In this document: piece after piece, positions 51,535 through 60,702 of the stretch
Layout of the letters: every line of letters starts with the position of its first letter
How positions within the stretch are numbered: position 1 is the first letter of the stretch
NCBI GenBank assembly: GCA_045430275.1
Contig: JAILXU010000016.1
Span: 1 to 64,000 of the forward strand
Length of the DNA stretch: 64,000 nt
Reading direction: 5' to 3'
Origin: Oceanobacter sp045430275
Lineage (GTDB): Bacteria; Pseudomonadota; Gammaproteobacteria; Pseudomonadales; Oceanobacteraceae
Position numbers and translations under genes: made by a program
The notes under the pieces: generated by a model
The model's input: only the letters and a program-made list of their open reading frames with translations
What the model was told of the DNA's origin: nothing
Database searches by the model: none

Positions 51535-52437
51535 ATGCCGCTGACCAGCGACAGAGCCCACAACACCGTTAACGTACTCAGCGAAGCCTTGCCGTACCTG
51601 CAACGCTTTGTTGGCAAAACCATCGTGGTCAAGTACGGCGGCAATGCCATGATCGACGAAGAGCTGAAGAACAGCTTTGCCCGCGACATGGTGATGCTGA
51701 AACTGGTGGGTATCAATCCGGTGGTGGTTCATGGTGGCGGCCCCCAGATTGGTGGCTTGCTGGAGAAGCTCAGCATCGAAAGCCACTTTGTTAACGGCAT
51801 GCGCGTTACCACCACTGAAACCATGGACGTGGTTGAAATGGTTCTGGGTGGCCTAGTCAATAAGGAAATCGTTAACCTGATCAACCAGAATGGCGGCAAT
51901 GCCATCGGCCTGACCGGCAAAGACGGCCACCTGCTGAACGCGCGCAAGCTGCACGTCACCCAGCCGTCACCGGATCTGGAAAAACCGGAAATCATCGATA
52001 TCGGTCACGTTGGCGAGGTGGAATCCATCAATACCAAGGTGCTGGATATGCTAACCAGCAGCGACTTTATCCCCGTGATCGCTCCTATTGGTGTTGGCCC
52101 GGATGGCGAATCCTACAACATCAACGCCGACCTGGTAGCAGGCAAAGTGGCCGAAGTATTACGCGCAGAAAAGCTGATTTTGCTGACTAACATCCCAGGG
52201 TTAATGGACAAGCAAGGCAAGGTATTAACCGGACTGTCAACGTCCGAGGTGGACGACCTGATTGCAGATGGAACGATTTATGGCGGCATGCTGCCCAAAA
52301 TCCAGTGCGCGCTGGATGCAGTACACGCCGGTGTTAACAGCTCTCATATCATTGATGGCCGGGTTGGCCACGCCACCTTGCTGGAGCTGTTCACAGACGA
52401 AGGCGTTGGCACCCTGATCACCAACCAGAACCCATAA
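51535..52437 (+). CDS. argB: acetylglutamate kinase
   Basis: Second step of arginine synthesis. 300 residues: IVVKYGGNAM, VVHGGGPQI, LVNKEIVNLIN, NINADLVAGKVAE and GGMLPKIQCALDAV. ATG 51535 is preceded by ACAAGGA; the longer frame is not supported. TATACT (51487-51492) is a possible -10. Confidence 0.95.
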   Translation: MPLTSDRAHNTVNVLSEALPYLQRFVGKTIVVKYGGNAMIDEELKNSFARDMVMLKLVGINPVVVHGGGPQIGGLLEKLSIESHFVNGMRVTTTETMDVVEMVLGGLVNKEIVNLINQNGGNAIGLTGKDGHLLNARKLHVTQPSPDLEKPEIIDIGHVGEVESINTKVLDMLTSSDFIPVIAPIGVGPDGESYNINADLVAGKVAEVLRAEKLILLTNIPGLMDKQGKVLTGLSTSEVDDLIADGTIYGGMLPKIQCALDAVHAGVNSSHIIDGRVGHATLLELFTDEGVGTLITNQNP

Positions 52438-52462
52438 TTCCAATCGTTATTCGGAGCAAACC

Positions 52463-53080
52463 ATGTCAGACAAGGGCACCAGAGAAACCAAAATATCGCG
52501 CCGTGACCAGATACTGCAAGCGCTCGTGCATATGCTGGAAACCCAGCCTGGTGCCCGCATCACAACGGCCAATCTGGCGCGTGAGGTTGGCGTATCAGAA
52601 GCCGCCCTGTACCGTCACTTTCCCAGTAAGGCCAAGATGTTCGAAGGGTTGATTGGCTTTATCGAAGAAACCATCTTTACCCGCATCAACATGATTCTGA
52701 AAGACGTCGAGGATGCCGAGTCCCGCTGTTATCACATCATGACACTGGTGCTGGGCTTCGCGGAAAAAAATCCGGGGATGTGTCGCTTGCTGTCCGGTGA
52801 CGCTCTCTTGGGAGAAACCGACCGCCTGCGCCATCGCATCCACCAACTGTTCGAGCGGCTGGAAACCCAGTTCCGACAGATACTGCGAGAAGCCGAAATC
52901 CGCGAAAACCTACTGCCCCAGTACAGCGTCAACGGCGAAGCCAACATGCTGACGGCCATTCTCGAAGGCCGCATTCGTCAGTACGTTCGTAGCGAATTCA
53001 AACACGCCCCTACCCAGCATTGGCCAGACCAGTGGGCTATTCTCCACGACAAGCTGTTGCGAGAGAAAAACCTGGGTTAA
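52463..53080 (+). CDS. slmA: nucleoid occlusion factor SlmA (TetR family)
   Basis: 205 residues. A TetR helix-turn-helix (ITTANLAREVGVSEAALYRHFPSK, about residues 33-56) is followed by a helical ligand/FtsZ-binding part. Sequence and the neighbourhood (dut, algC, argB) match SlmA/Ttk, which blocks FtsZ assembly over the chromosome. Confidence 0.88.
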   Translation: MSDKGTRETKISRRDQILQALVHMLETQPGARITTANLAREVGVSEAALYRHFPSKAKMFEGLIGFIEETIFTRINMILKDVEDAESRCYHIMTLVLGFAEKNPGMCRLLSGDALLGETDRLRHRIHQLFERLETQFRQILREAEIRENLLPQYSVNGEANMLTAILEGRIRQYVRSEFKHAPTQHWPDQWAILHDKLLREKNLG

Positions 53081-53083
53081 TTG

Positions 53084-53125
53084 GCTATCTTCAGGGCTGG
53101 CAGTGTACTCGGCAGCCCTGATAGC
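53084..53125 (+). terminator. bulged stem-loop between converging slmA and ybgE
   Basis: Arms GCTATC + AGGGCTG and CAGCCCT + GATAGC pair over 13 bp with a 3-base bulge on the left arm and a 13-base loop. It starts right after the slmA stop. No T run, so its terminator role is inferred from position. Confidence 0.45.
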
Positions 53126-53181
53126 TACACCTTGATAACTGCCCCTTGGTTAACCACACCTTGGCCTCATGCCATTCATTC

Positions 53182-53481
53182 CTAAACAACAAACCACCAG
53201 TAAATGCACAATCCCATCAAAGGCCAGGCCAGATAAGGACTGAAGGCATAACGCCAGAGTCGCATTTCAGGCACATACCCAACGCCGTGAACAAAACCGC
53301 CACTGATGCCCCACAACCCGGCCGACAATGTTCCGTGATCAAGTTCGTGCATACCAACCGCCACCAACTGCGGCATGGCCAGTAACAAGCCGGATAACAC
53401 CAGCGCCCCCAACAGCGACAACGCCCGCGCCCAGCCCGCATAAAAAGGCCCGTAGGCCGTGTAATCCACCGGAGCAGCCAT
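53182..53481 (-). CDS. ybgE: cyd operon protein YbgE
   Basis: 99 residues with three membrane segments; SLLGALVLSGLLLAMPQLVAVGMHELDHG and GFVHGVGYVPEMRLWRYAFSPYLAWPLM fit the YbgE family that accompanies cytochrome bd genes. ATG 53481 is one base after the cydX stop. Function in the complex is not firmly known. Confidence 0.85.
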   Translation of the reverse strand: MAAPVDYTAYGPFYAGWARALSLLGALVLSGLLLAMPQLVAVGMHELDHGTLSAGLWGISGGFVHGVGYVPEMRLWRYAFSPYLAWPLMGLCIYWWFVV

Positions 53482-53482
53482 A

Positions 53483-53590
53483 TCAGTCGGCCTCTCGATC
53501 CATGTCTTCGTAAAATTCCAGCCACATTGCATTAATCAGCCCGAACGAACAGGCCAGCAAGATTCCCAGAATCCAGGCGAAATACCACAT
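53483..53590 (-). CDS. cydX: cytochrome bd small subunit CydX
   Basis: 35 residues: MWYFAWILGILLACSFGLINAMWLEFYED, a single membrane helix with the conserved WYFAW and NAMW features. It stabilises the CydAB haem site. AGGAGG sits 9 bases before the ATG. Lies 73 bases after cydB. Confidence 0.95.
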   Translation of the reverse strand: MWYFAWILGILLACSFGLINAMWLEFYEDMDREAD

Positions 53591-53663
53591 GATTAATTCC
53601 TCCTGCCACCGACGAATTTCCCTGTTCGTCAGGCGGCAATAAACAGTAAGCACTGACTTTCGG

Positions 53664-54803
53664 TCAGTAGGTTGAATACTTGTTATCTTCGATAAAGTCG
53701 GTGGTCAGGCGTCCCCACATTTTGTAGTAACCCCAGGCGGTGTAGCTCACAATGATGGGCACAAAAATCATCGCCACCCAGAACATGATGTTCAGTGTCA
53801 GCTCACTCGACACCACATCCCACACCGTCAAACTGTGAGACGGCTCCAGACTGGACGGCATCACAAACGGGAACAGGCTGAAGCCCGCTGTGAGAATAAT
53901 CCCGGTGACAGCAACCGAGCTGGATACAAACGCCAACGCGCTGCGATTGAGCTTTGACATCAAAGCAGCCCCTGCCAGCCCAACAAACCCCAGCACCGGG
54001 GCCAACAGCATCCATGGATAGCGGGCGTAGTTTTCCAACCAGGCTCCGGCCTGTATAGCGACCGTCTTATCCCGAGGTGTCATCGCAACCGCCGTATCAT
54101 GGCTGGTCACAATCACGTAGCCGTCGATCCCCAGAGACATCCAGACACCAGCCAACGCAAACAGAACCGCGACAGCACAGGCCAATACGAAACCCGCTAC
54201 CCGAGCGCGTTCGTGCAACTCTCCTGCAGTACGCATTTGCAAATAGGTCGCACCGTGCATCGCCAACATGCCCAGACTGACTAACCCAGCCACCAGCGCG
54301 AAAGGATTCAGCAGCGCCCAGAACGAACCGGTGTAGGTCGAGCGCATGAATTCATCGAGCGTGAATGGCACTCCCAGCAGCAAATTGCCGAACGCCACAC
54401 CAAACACCAGAGCAGGTACAGCTCCGCCAATGGTCAAGCCCCAGTCCCACAGGTTGCGCCATTGAGTACTCTCCATTTTAGAGCGGTATTCAAACCCGAC
54501 CGGACGAAAGAACATGGCAAACAGCACCAGCATCAAGGCCCAGTAAAAACCGGAAAATGCCACCGCATACACCACTGGCCAAGCCGCAAAGATGGCCCCA
54601 CCAGCGGTGATAAACCAAACCTGATTGCCATCCCAATGCGGGCCAATGGTGTTGAGCATCACCCGACGCTCGGTATCAGTACGACCCAAAATACGCAGCA
54701 ATGCACCAACGCCCATATCGAAGCCATCAGTCACCGCAAAGCCAATCAGCAGTACGCCAATCAGCACCCACCAGACTATTTTCAGCGTTTCGTAATCCAT
54801 CAT
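53664..54803 (-). CDS. cydB: cytochrome bd ubiquinol oxidase subunit II
   Basis: 379 residues, about eight to nine membrane helices: DYETLKIVWWVLIGVLLIGFAVTDGFDMGVG at the N-terminus, GPHWDGNQVWFITAGGAIFAAWP and GYYKMWGR near the end. The first of two adjacent ATGs (54803) matches the M-x-DYE start of E. coli CydB, with GAGGG just upstream. Overlap-spaced with cydA. Confidence 0.95.
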   Translation of the reverse strand: MMDYETLKIVWWVLIGVLLIGFAVTDGFDMGVGALLRILGRTDTERRVMLNTIGPHWDGNQVWFITAGGAIFAAWPVVYAVAFSGFYWALMLVLFAMFFRPVGFEYRSKMESTQWRNLWDWGLTIGGAVPALVFGVAFGNLLLGVPFTLDEFMRSTYTGSFWALLNPFALVAGLVSLGMLAMHGATYLQMRTAGELHERARVAGFVLACAVAVLFALAGVWMSLGIDGYVIVTSHDTAVAMTPRDKTVAIQAGAWLENYARYPWMLLAPVLGFVGLAGAALMSKLNRSALAFVSSSVAVTGIILTAGFSLFPFVMPSSLEPSHSLTVWDVVSSELTLNIMFWVAMIFVPIIVSYTAWGYYKMWGRLTTDFIEDNKYSTY

Positions 54804-54810
54804 CTTTCCC

Positions 54811-56424
54811 TCATGCCTGTTCTTTGCGGGCTTGCATGGGCTGGGCAGTCGCAACACCTGCCTGACCTTGTTCAATCTTCTGTTCAAAGTGATAGCGCCC
54901 GGTGTGCAGGGCTGATGGCCCGAGGCGAGCGAAACGGAACATCAGGAACAGCTCCACCACCAGCAGCCCGGTGTAGAACACCACAAAGCCGCCAATGCTG
55001 AGCCAGAGGTCTTCCACCGAACGACTGGAAACCGACAAGTGCGTTGGCAGCACCTCGCCAATTGACCAGGGTTGACGACCGAACTCCGCCACAAACCAAC
55101 CCATTTCATTGGCAATCCACGGCAATGGAATCGCCCAGACCAACACTTTCAGCAGCCACTTCTGCTGCTCTACAGACTGGCGTGCGGAGTGATAAAACGA
55201 CAGACCGATCAGGAGCAGCATGGTGAAACCACACGCGACCATGATTCGGAACGTCCAGAACATTGGCGCAACGCCGGGAATGGTGTCTTTGGCGGCTGCC
55301 TGAATCTGCTCTTCAGTGGCATCAGTAACGTCATTGGTGTACTTCTTCAGCAACAGGCCGTAGCCCAGATCGTCTTTCACGTCATCAAACGCATTCATTG
55401 TCTGTTCAGAACGATCTCCAGCCTTGAGTTGTTCCAGCAAGGCGTAGGCGTGCATACCAGTACGGATGCGTTCTTCATGCTCCACCAGCAAGTCCTTGAT
55501 ACCCGTGACTTCTTCATCCACTGAGCGTGTGGCAATCAATCCCAGTGCGTAGGGAATTTTGACCGCATAGTCGGTTTCCATGGTCTCTTCATTCGGGAAC
55601 CCGAACAGCGTGAACGCCGCCGGAGCCGGGTGGGTTTCCCACTCGGCTTCAATCGCGGCCAGCTTGGTTTTCTGCACCGCACCGACTTCGTAGCCAGACT
55701 CATCACCCAGCACAATCACGCTCAGTACCGCCGCCAGACCAAAACTGGCCGCAATCGCAAACGACCGTCGTGCAAACGGCAGATCGCGCTTGTTCAGCAG
55801 GTAATAGGCCGACACACCAAGTACAAACATGGCTCCAGTGACATAGCCACCCGAGACGGTATGCACAAACTTGACCTGCGCCACCGGGTTAAAAATCACT
55901 TCGGTAAAACTGGTCATTTCCATGCGCATGGTGTCGAAGTTGAATTCGGCTCCCACCGGGTTTTGCATCCAGCCGTTGGCGATCAGAATCCACAGAGCAG
56001 AGAAGTTAGAACCCAACGCCACCAGCCAGGTCACCATCAGATGTTGCAGCTTGGTCAGTCTGTCCCAGCCAAAAAAGAACAGGCCAATAAAGGTGCTCTC
56101 CAGAAAAAACGCCATCAAGCCTTCAATGGCCAGCGGCGCGCCAAAAATGTCACCGACGTAATGCGAGTAATAGGCCCAATTGGTGCCGAACTGAAACTCC
56201 ATGGTCAGACCCGTGGTCACGCCCAGAGCAAAATTAATCCCGAACAACTTGCCCCAGAACTTCACCATGTCCTGGTACACCTGTTTCCCTGTCATCACAT
56301 AGGCCGATTCCATGATGGCCAGAATAAAGGCAAGCCCCAGCGTCAGCGGGACGAATAAAAAGTGGTACATTGCGGTAATGGCGAATTGCAACCGCGACAA
56401 GTCCACCAGACTTTCACTGATCAT
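54811..56424 (-). CDS. cydA: cytochrome bd ubiquinol oxidase subunit I
   Basis: Quinol-oxidising, haem-bearing subunit of the high-affinity terminal oxidase. 537 residues. RLQFAITAMYHFLFVPLTLG carries the haem b595 ligand histidine (H21). The region from about residue 240 to 385 is a long periplasmic Q loop, so this is the long-loop E. coli type. The start overlaps cydP. Confidence 0.95.
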   Translation of the reverse strand: MISESLVDLSRLQFAITAMYHFLFVPLTLGLAFILAIMESAYVMTGKQVYQDMVKFWGKLFGINFALGVTTGLTMEFQFGTNWAYYSHYVGDIFGAPLAIEGLMAFFLESTFIGLFFFGWDRLTKLQHLMVTWLVALGSNFSALWILIANGWMQNPVGAEFNFDTMRMEMTSFTEVIFNPVAQVKFVHTVSGGYVTGAMFVLGVSAYYLLNKRDLPFARRSFAIAASFGLAAVLSVIVLGDESGYEVGAVQKTKLAAIEAEWETHPAPAAFTLFGFPNEETMETDYAVKIPYALGLIATRSVDEEVTGIKDLLVEHEERIRTGMHAYALLEQLKAGDRSEQTMNAFDDVKDDLGYGLLLKKYTNDVTDATEEQIQAAAKDTIPGVAPMFWTFRIMVACGFTMLLLIGLSFYHSARQSVEQQKWLLKVLVWAIPLPWIANEMGWFVAEFGRQPWSIGEVLPTHLSVSSRSVEDLWLSIGGFVVFYTGLLVVELFLMFRFARLGPSALHTGRYHFEQKIEQGQAGVATAQPMQARKEQA

Positions 56425-56665
56425 GATGATCCTCCTGTTGCGAGGCGATGGTTACTGACTCAGGCAAGGCACGGGAGGCGCTGTTAGCCGTTTCCGGGAA
56501 TGAGATGCCCAATTGCCGGGCAATGTCCTGCTCCGGCTCTTCCAGCCGCACCGGGTCGGAAAAGAACAAGGTTCTGATCAACACAATCAGCATCAGCTTG
56601 ATAAACAGCACCAGAGCCAATTCCCGGATTAACGGAATACGAAACAGAGGGGTCGTGTTTGACAC
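56414..56665 (-). CDS. cydP: putative cytochrome bd-associated small subunit CydP
   Basis: 83 residues from a GTG preceded by CAGGAGA. One membrane helix with the pattern IPLIRELALVLFIKLMLIVLIRTLFFSDP, which matches small proteins named CydP encoded just before cydA. The tail is hydrophilic and longer than usual. It overlaps cydA by 11 bases, so translation is coupled. Confidence 0.7.
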   Translation of the reverse strand: MSNTTPLFRIPLIRELALVLFIKLMLIVLIRTLFFSDPVRLEEPEQDIARQLGISFPETANSASRALPESVTIASQQEDHHDQ

Positions 56666-56744
56666 GATGAATCTCCTGCCAGTCAGTATCGGTACAGATA
56701 TCAGCGACAACCAAAGTCACTGGTACGTGCATGGGAACAAGCAA

Positions 56745-56762
56745 GAGCAACCATCGCGCCAA
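56745..56762 (-). promoter_or_regulatory. sigma-54 (-24/-12) promoter of the cydP-cydABX-ybgE operon
   Basis: Read on the minus strand, TTGGCGCGATGGTTGCTC has the invariant GG and GC exactly 10 bases apart and fits the consensus TGGCACG-N4-TTGC well. Transcription would start near 56737, about 72 bases before cydP. The divergent neighbour is a sigma-54 activator, which makes this site credible. Confidence 0.7.
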
Positions 56763-56886
56763 CAAACACAACTCATTGATAAATAATGATTTTTTATAAA
56801 TCAGAAAGATTCACCAAGCACAGAGATACAATTCAACGTACACTTATTCAGCATTAGAGACATTTTTGACATACAGGAAGACAAAA

Positions 56887-58281
56887 ATGACATCACGCGC
56901 TCGCTATGACTCCCTGCCAGCCATTTCATCCCTGTTGGATGCCATCACAGCACCAGCAGTACTGCTGAATCGTGAGTACGAGATTTGCGCCGCCAACGAT
57001 GCTTACCGCCGCCTGTATTCCAACAACAAAAGCATCATTCACCAGCGCTGCTATGAAGTCTCACACGGCTACACCGTGCCCTGTGATCAGGCAGGAGAAA
57101 CCTGCCCTCTGCAGCAATGCCTGCAACAGGGCGAGCGCCAGCGCCTGCTGCACATCCACAACACGCCTCACGGGCGCGAGCACGTGGATGTCGAGCTGAA
57201 TCCGATTCGGGATGCAAACGGCGACATTCAATTCTTTGTTGAGATCATGAATCTGGTCAGTGCGCCACCATCCGACACTGAGCAACCCATGATTGGCTAC
57301 AGTCCGGCCTACACCCAGATGCTGGAATTGCTCAGCCGCGCCGCATCCAGTGATATCAGCGTCTTGCTTCTGGGCGAATCCGGCACCGGCAAGGAACTCG
57401 CCGCTCAATACCTGCACCGCAACAGCCATCGGGCCAGCAAGCCTTTCGTCACAGTAGAGTGCTCTGGTCTGACAGAAAGCCTGTTTGAGAGTGAATTATT
57501 TGGTCACGAGAAAGGTGCATTCACCGGAGCAACGCACAAAAAACCCGGACTGGTCGATGCCGCCCGAGGTGGTACGTTGTTTCTGGATGAAGTCGGCGAC
57601 ATTCCACTGCCGATGCAAGTCAAGCTGCTGCGACTGATCGAATCGGGCAGTTATCGTCCAGTAGGTAGTGTGACGCCCAAACAGGCCGATTTCCGCCTGA
57701 TCTGTGCCACTCACCGCAACCTGATCGACATGGTCGATGCCGGAGAGTTTCGGCGTGATCTGTATTACCGCATCAGCCCCTTCCCAGTCACCCTGCCATC
57801 GCTGGCCGAACGCTGCGAGGACATCATTCCCCTGGCCCACCACTTGCTCCAGCAGCTTCACAATGAACGTGGCGTCAAGCTGTCAGAAGCCGCTTGCTAC
57901 TGGCTGCAACAGCAGGTGTTTCCGGGCAATGTGCGGGAACTGCGTAACCGGCTTGAGCGCGCCATCCTGCTGTGTGACGACCGGGAAATTCAACCTCGTC
58001 ATCTGGCCCTCAACCCGGAGACTCTTGGACAGGAACACCACTCACACAAAACAACACACCCACGCTCTCTGCACCCGACAGACACCAATGGAGTGCATTT
58101 GCTGCTGCCCGGACAAGTTTCTCTGGAAGAGCTGGAAGCGCATTATCTGCAAGAGCTGCAACCGCGATTCCAGCATGATAATGCCCGACTTGCACAACAA
58201 CTTGGCATCAGCGAACGGACGCTGTATCGCAAATTAAAAGCGGCCCGAATCCGGCTTGAGCCAGCGGTCGATGACACCTGA
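56887..58281 (+). CDS. sigma-54-dependent regulator with cysteine-rich PAS domain
   Basis: 464 residues. An N-terminal PAS domain (about 10-125) holds clustered cysteines C55, C66, C73 and C78 (CYEVSHGYTVPCD...CPLQQC), suited to an iron-sulphur, haem or redox sensor. The AAA+ domain (about 135-375) has Walker A GESGTGKE, the sigma-54-contacting GAFTGA loop (210-215) and Walker B LFLDE. The C-terminus has a Fis-type helix-turn-helix (NARLAQQLGISERTLYRKLK). ATG 56887 is preferred, with AGGAAG upstream. Divergent to the cyd operon, which it probably activates. Confidence 0.88.
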   Translation: MTSRARYDSLPAISSLLDAITAPAVLLNREYEICAANDAYRRLYSNNKSIIHQRCYEVSHGYTVPCDQAGETCPLQQCLQQGERQRLLHIHNTPHGREHVDVELNPIRDANGDIQFFVEIMNLVSAPPSDTEQPMIGYSPAYTQMLELLSRAASSDISVLLLGESGTGKELAAQYLHRNSHRASKPFVTVECSGLTESLFESELFGHEKGAFTGATHKKPGLVDAARGGTLFLDEVGDIPLPMQVKLLRLIESGSYRPVGSVTPKQADFRLICATHRNLIDMVDAGEFRRDLYYRISPFPVTLPSLAERCEDIIPLAHHLLQQLHNERGVKLSEAACYWLQQQVFPGNVRELRNRLERAILLCDDREIQPRHLALNPETLGQEHHSHKTTHPRSLHPTDTNGVHLLLPGQVSLEELEAHYLQELQPRFQHDNARLAQQLGISERTLYRKLKAARIRLEPAVDDT

Positions 58282-58306
58282 TTTATTCTGTTGCAACCCA
58301 AGGTCA

Positions 58307-58335
58307 TTAAAGGTGTCGATTAAGGTGTGTACAAT
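58307..58335 (+). promoter_or_regulatory. sigma-70 promoter of the TRAP operon
   Basis: TACAAT (58330-58335) lies 17 bases after TTAAAG (58307-58312). The tatT ATG follows 35 bases downstream. The -10 box is good, the -35 box only fair. Confidence 0.45.
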
Positions 58336-58370
58336 CGCGCAATCTTAATGGACTCATAACCAATCACGCT

Positions 58371-59216
58371 ATGACACATCACTCTTTGCTCGCACTGATT
58401 CTCGGCGGCAGCCTCCTGTTGAGCGGTTGCTCAGTTGGTAACCTGCCCAACAACCTGTCTCGCTCCATGCTGAACCACGACGACCCTGAAGTCGTGGCCG
58501 CCGGAGCACCCGCTTACCTGCTGCTGCTCGATGCACTGGTATTGACCTATCCGGACAATGAAGACTTCCTGACATCCGCCGCCCGCCTCTATGGCGCTTA
58601 CGCCGGTGTTTTTTCCCAAGACCCGAAACAGGCCAAACTCATGGCCGACAAAGCCATGAGCTATGCCCGGCGCGGTCTGTGTGAATACGACGACGATGCC
58701 TGCCTCGCCGTCGACAGTCCGCTGGAGAGCATGCTCGCCATTCTGAATCGGGAATTTGACGACGACGATGTTCCGGCCTTTTATTCCTATGCAGCCGCTC
58801 GCACTGGCTGGATTCAGGCCAATAGCGATGACTGGAGTGCCATTGCCGAGCTGGCCAAAGCCAAGGCGCTGATGCAATGGATTGCCACTCATGACCCAGC
58901 CTACGACCAAGGCACACTTCAGGTTTATCTGGGGGTTATGGAAACTCAACTGCCTCCCAGTCTGGGTGGCAAACCCGAAATTGGCCGCCAACACTTTGAA
59001 CAAGCATTGGAAATCAGCCAGGGCAAACACCTGATGGCCAAGGTGCTGTACGCCAAGCAATACGCACGACTGATGTTTGAACAGGAACTGCACGACCGCC
59101 TTCTGAACGAGACACTGAACTCAGACCCGCACGCGGAAGGCCTCACCCTGATCAATCGACTGGCTCAACGCCAGGCCCAGACGCTGCTTGATGAATCCAC
59201 TGAGTATTTTGAGTAA
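58371..59216 (+). CDS. tatT: TRAP transporter-associated lipoprotein TatT
   Basis: 281 residues. Lipoprotein signal (LGGSLLLSGC, cysteine 20) and an all-helical TPR-like body, the TatT family. In Treponema this protein binds the TRAP substrate-binding protein as a trimer and may pass hydrophobic ligand to it. dctP starts 6 bases after the stop, followed by dctQ and dctM, which supports the call. Confidence 0.85.
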   Translation: MTHHSLLALILGGSLLLSGCSVGNLPNNLSRSMLNHDDPEVVAAGAPAYLLLLDALVLTYPDNEDFLTSAARLYGAYAGVFSQDPKQAKLMADKAMSYARRGLCEYDDDACLAVDSPLESMLAILNREFDDDDVPAFYSYAAARTGWIQANSDDWSAIAELAKAKALMQWIATHDPAYDQGTLQVYLGVMETQLPPSLGGKPEIGRQHFEQALEISQGKHLMAKVLYAKQYARLMFEQELHDRLLNETLNSDPHAEGLTLINRLAQRQAQTLLDESTEYFE

Positions 59217-59222
59217 ACGACT

Positions 59223-60215
59223 ATGAAACAATTAATCGCACTGGCACTGTCGCTGTGCCTGTTCAGTACTGTTGGACATGCCGCAACGCTTAAAATTGCC
59301 ACTCTGGCACCCGATGGCACCAACTGGATGAAGCAAATGCGCCAGGCCGCCAGGGACATCAAGAAAGAGACCAGCGGGCGCGTCAAGATCAAATATTTTC
59401 CGGGTGGCGTTCAGGGCAGCGACAAAAGCGTGCTGCGCAAAATGCGCATTCGCCAGCTTCAGGGCGGAGCCGTTTCTGCTGGCGCACTGGCTCATGTCAG
59501 CAAGGTGACGCAACTGTACAGCCTGCCTTTCACATTTCAGAATATTGATGAGGTGCGCGCAGTACGGGAAGAGTTTGATCAATACATCATTGATGATCTG
59601 GCCAGCCATGGCTACGAAGTCCTGGGCCTGACGGAAGGTGGCTTCGCCTACCTGATGGGTAACAAGGCACTCACCAGCGTCAATGATTTCCAGTCCCAGA
59701 AAGTCTGGAGCCCAGAAGGTGACATCATCACCCAGACAACCCTGACCACAGCAGATATTGAACCGATCTCGCTGCCTATTTCTGATGTTTACACCAGCCT
59801 GCAGACCGGCCTGATTAACACCATCGGAGCCAATCTGTCAGCGACCATTGCCCTGCAATGGCACACCAAGCTGACTCATACGACGGATTTCCCACTGCTG
59901 TTTTTGATGGGCATGCTGGTTGTTGATCAGAAATCGTTTGGCAAACTCTCTCAGGATGATCAAGCCACCGTGCGCCGCATCATGAAAGCAGCTTACCTGG
60001 CAATGGATCAGCAAAATGCCAAGGATGAAGCAGGCGCTCGTCAGGCACTGCAAAAGAACGGCATGGAATTCGTTACCCTGTCCGACGCTGAAAAGGCCAA
60101 CTGGCAAGAACTGGCTGCCAATACCCTGAAAGGGTTGGCCAGCAAAAATGCCTATCCGGTTGAGCTGTATCAAAAACTTCAGGCACGCCTGATCGAACTG
60201 CGTGCAGGTCAGTAA
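59223..60215 (+). CDS. dctP: TRAP transporter substrate-binding protein (DctP/TatP family)
   Basis: 330 residues, signal peptide ending GHAA, then LKIATLAPDGTNWMKQM and PGGVQGSDKSVLRKMRIRQLQ typical of the family. In most DctP proteins a conserved arginine in the GxKIRV segment holds the ligand carboxylate. Here FQSQKVWSPEGD has tryptophan at that place, so the ligand is probably not a simple organic acid. Partner of TatT, DctQ and DctM. Confidence 0.88.
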   Translation: MKQLIALALSLCLFSTVGHAATLKIATLAPDGTNWMKQMRQAARDIKKETSGRVKIKYFPGGVQGSDKSVLRKMRIRQLQGGAVSAGALAHVSKVTQLYSLPFTFQNIDEVRAVREEFDQYIIDDLASHGYEVLGLTEGGFAYLMGNKALTSVNDFQSQKVWSPEGDIITQTTLTTADIEPISLPISDVYTSLQTGLINTIGANLSATIALQWHTKLTHTTDFPLLFLMGMLVVDQKSFGKLSQDDQATVRRIMKAAYLAMDQQNAKDEAGARQALQKNGMEFVTLSDAEKANWQELAANTLKGLASKNAYPVELYQKLQARLIELRAGQ

Positions 60216-60219
60216 CTCC

Positions 60220-60702
60220 ATGGGACTGCTTCGCTGGATTCACCGCATCGAAGATGCGGTGCTGGTTTTATTGCTACTTGGCATGATCCTGCTAGCTGGA
60301 ATCGACATTCTGGCACGGACTCTATTTGGAGGAGGCGTTCTCTGGATTCCGCCGCTTCTGCGCGTCATGGTGCTATGGCTGGGGCTACTGGGCGGCCTGA
60401 TGGCAACCCGCTCCCGGGAACACATTGCCATTGATTTGATTGAGCGCCTCGCCAATCCGACCATTTCACGCTACCTGCTGGTGTTAACATCCGCTTTTTC
60501 GGCGTTTGTCTGCGGCATCATCGCCTGGTATAGCCAGGAATTTGTCTTGCTCGCCAGAGAATTCAATGACATTGCGTTTGGCGATGTACCCGCCTGGCCA
60601 CTGCAATTGATTATTCCCTTCTCATTTGCCCTCATTGCTCTGCGTTTTGCCATTCAAAGCCTGCAGGCCCTGTTTAACCGCTTACCTGAGGCCACTTCCT
60701 GA
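60220..60702 (+). CDS. dctQ: TRAP transporter small membrane subunit DctQ
   Basis: 160 residues with four membrane helices; LLLLGMILLAGIDILARTLFG and REHIAIDLIERL are family features. ATG 60220 is used; GTG 60202 is the alternative. Stop overlaps the dctM start by one base. Confidence 0.88.
   Translation: MGLLRWIHRIEDAVLVLLLLGMILLAGIDILARTLFGGGVLWIPPLLRVMVLWLGLLGGLMATRSREHIAIDLIERLANPTISRYLLVLTSAFSAFVCGIIAWYSQEFVLLAREFNDIAFGDVPAWPLQLIIPFSFALIALRFAIQSLQALFNRLPEATS

Noticed and set aside
55630..56358. 242-residue frame on the plus strand.
   Set aside because: Antisense to cydA; composition rich in His, Gln and Lys with no recognisable domain.
56763..56886. Fnr/Anr box before the cyd operon (TTGAT at the AT-rich centre).
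   Set aside because: Only the left half-site fits; the second half does not match ATCAA.
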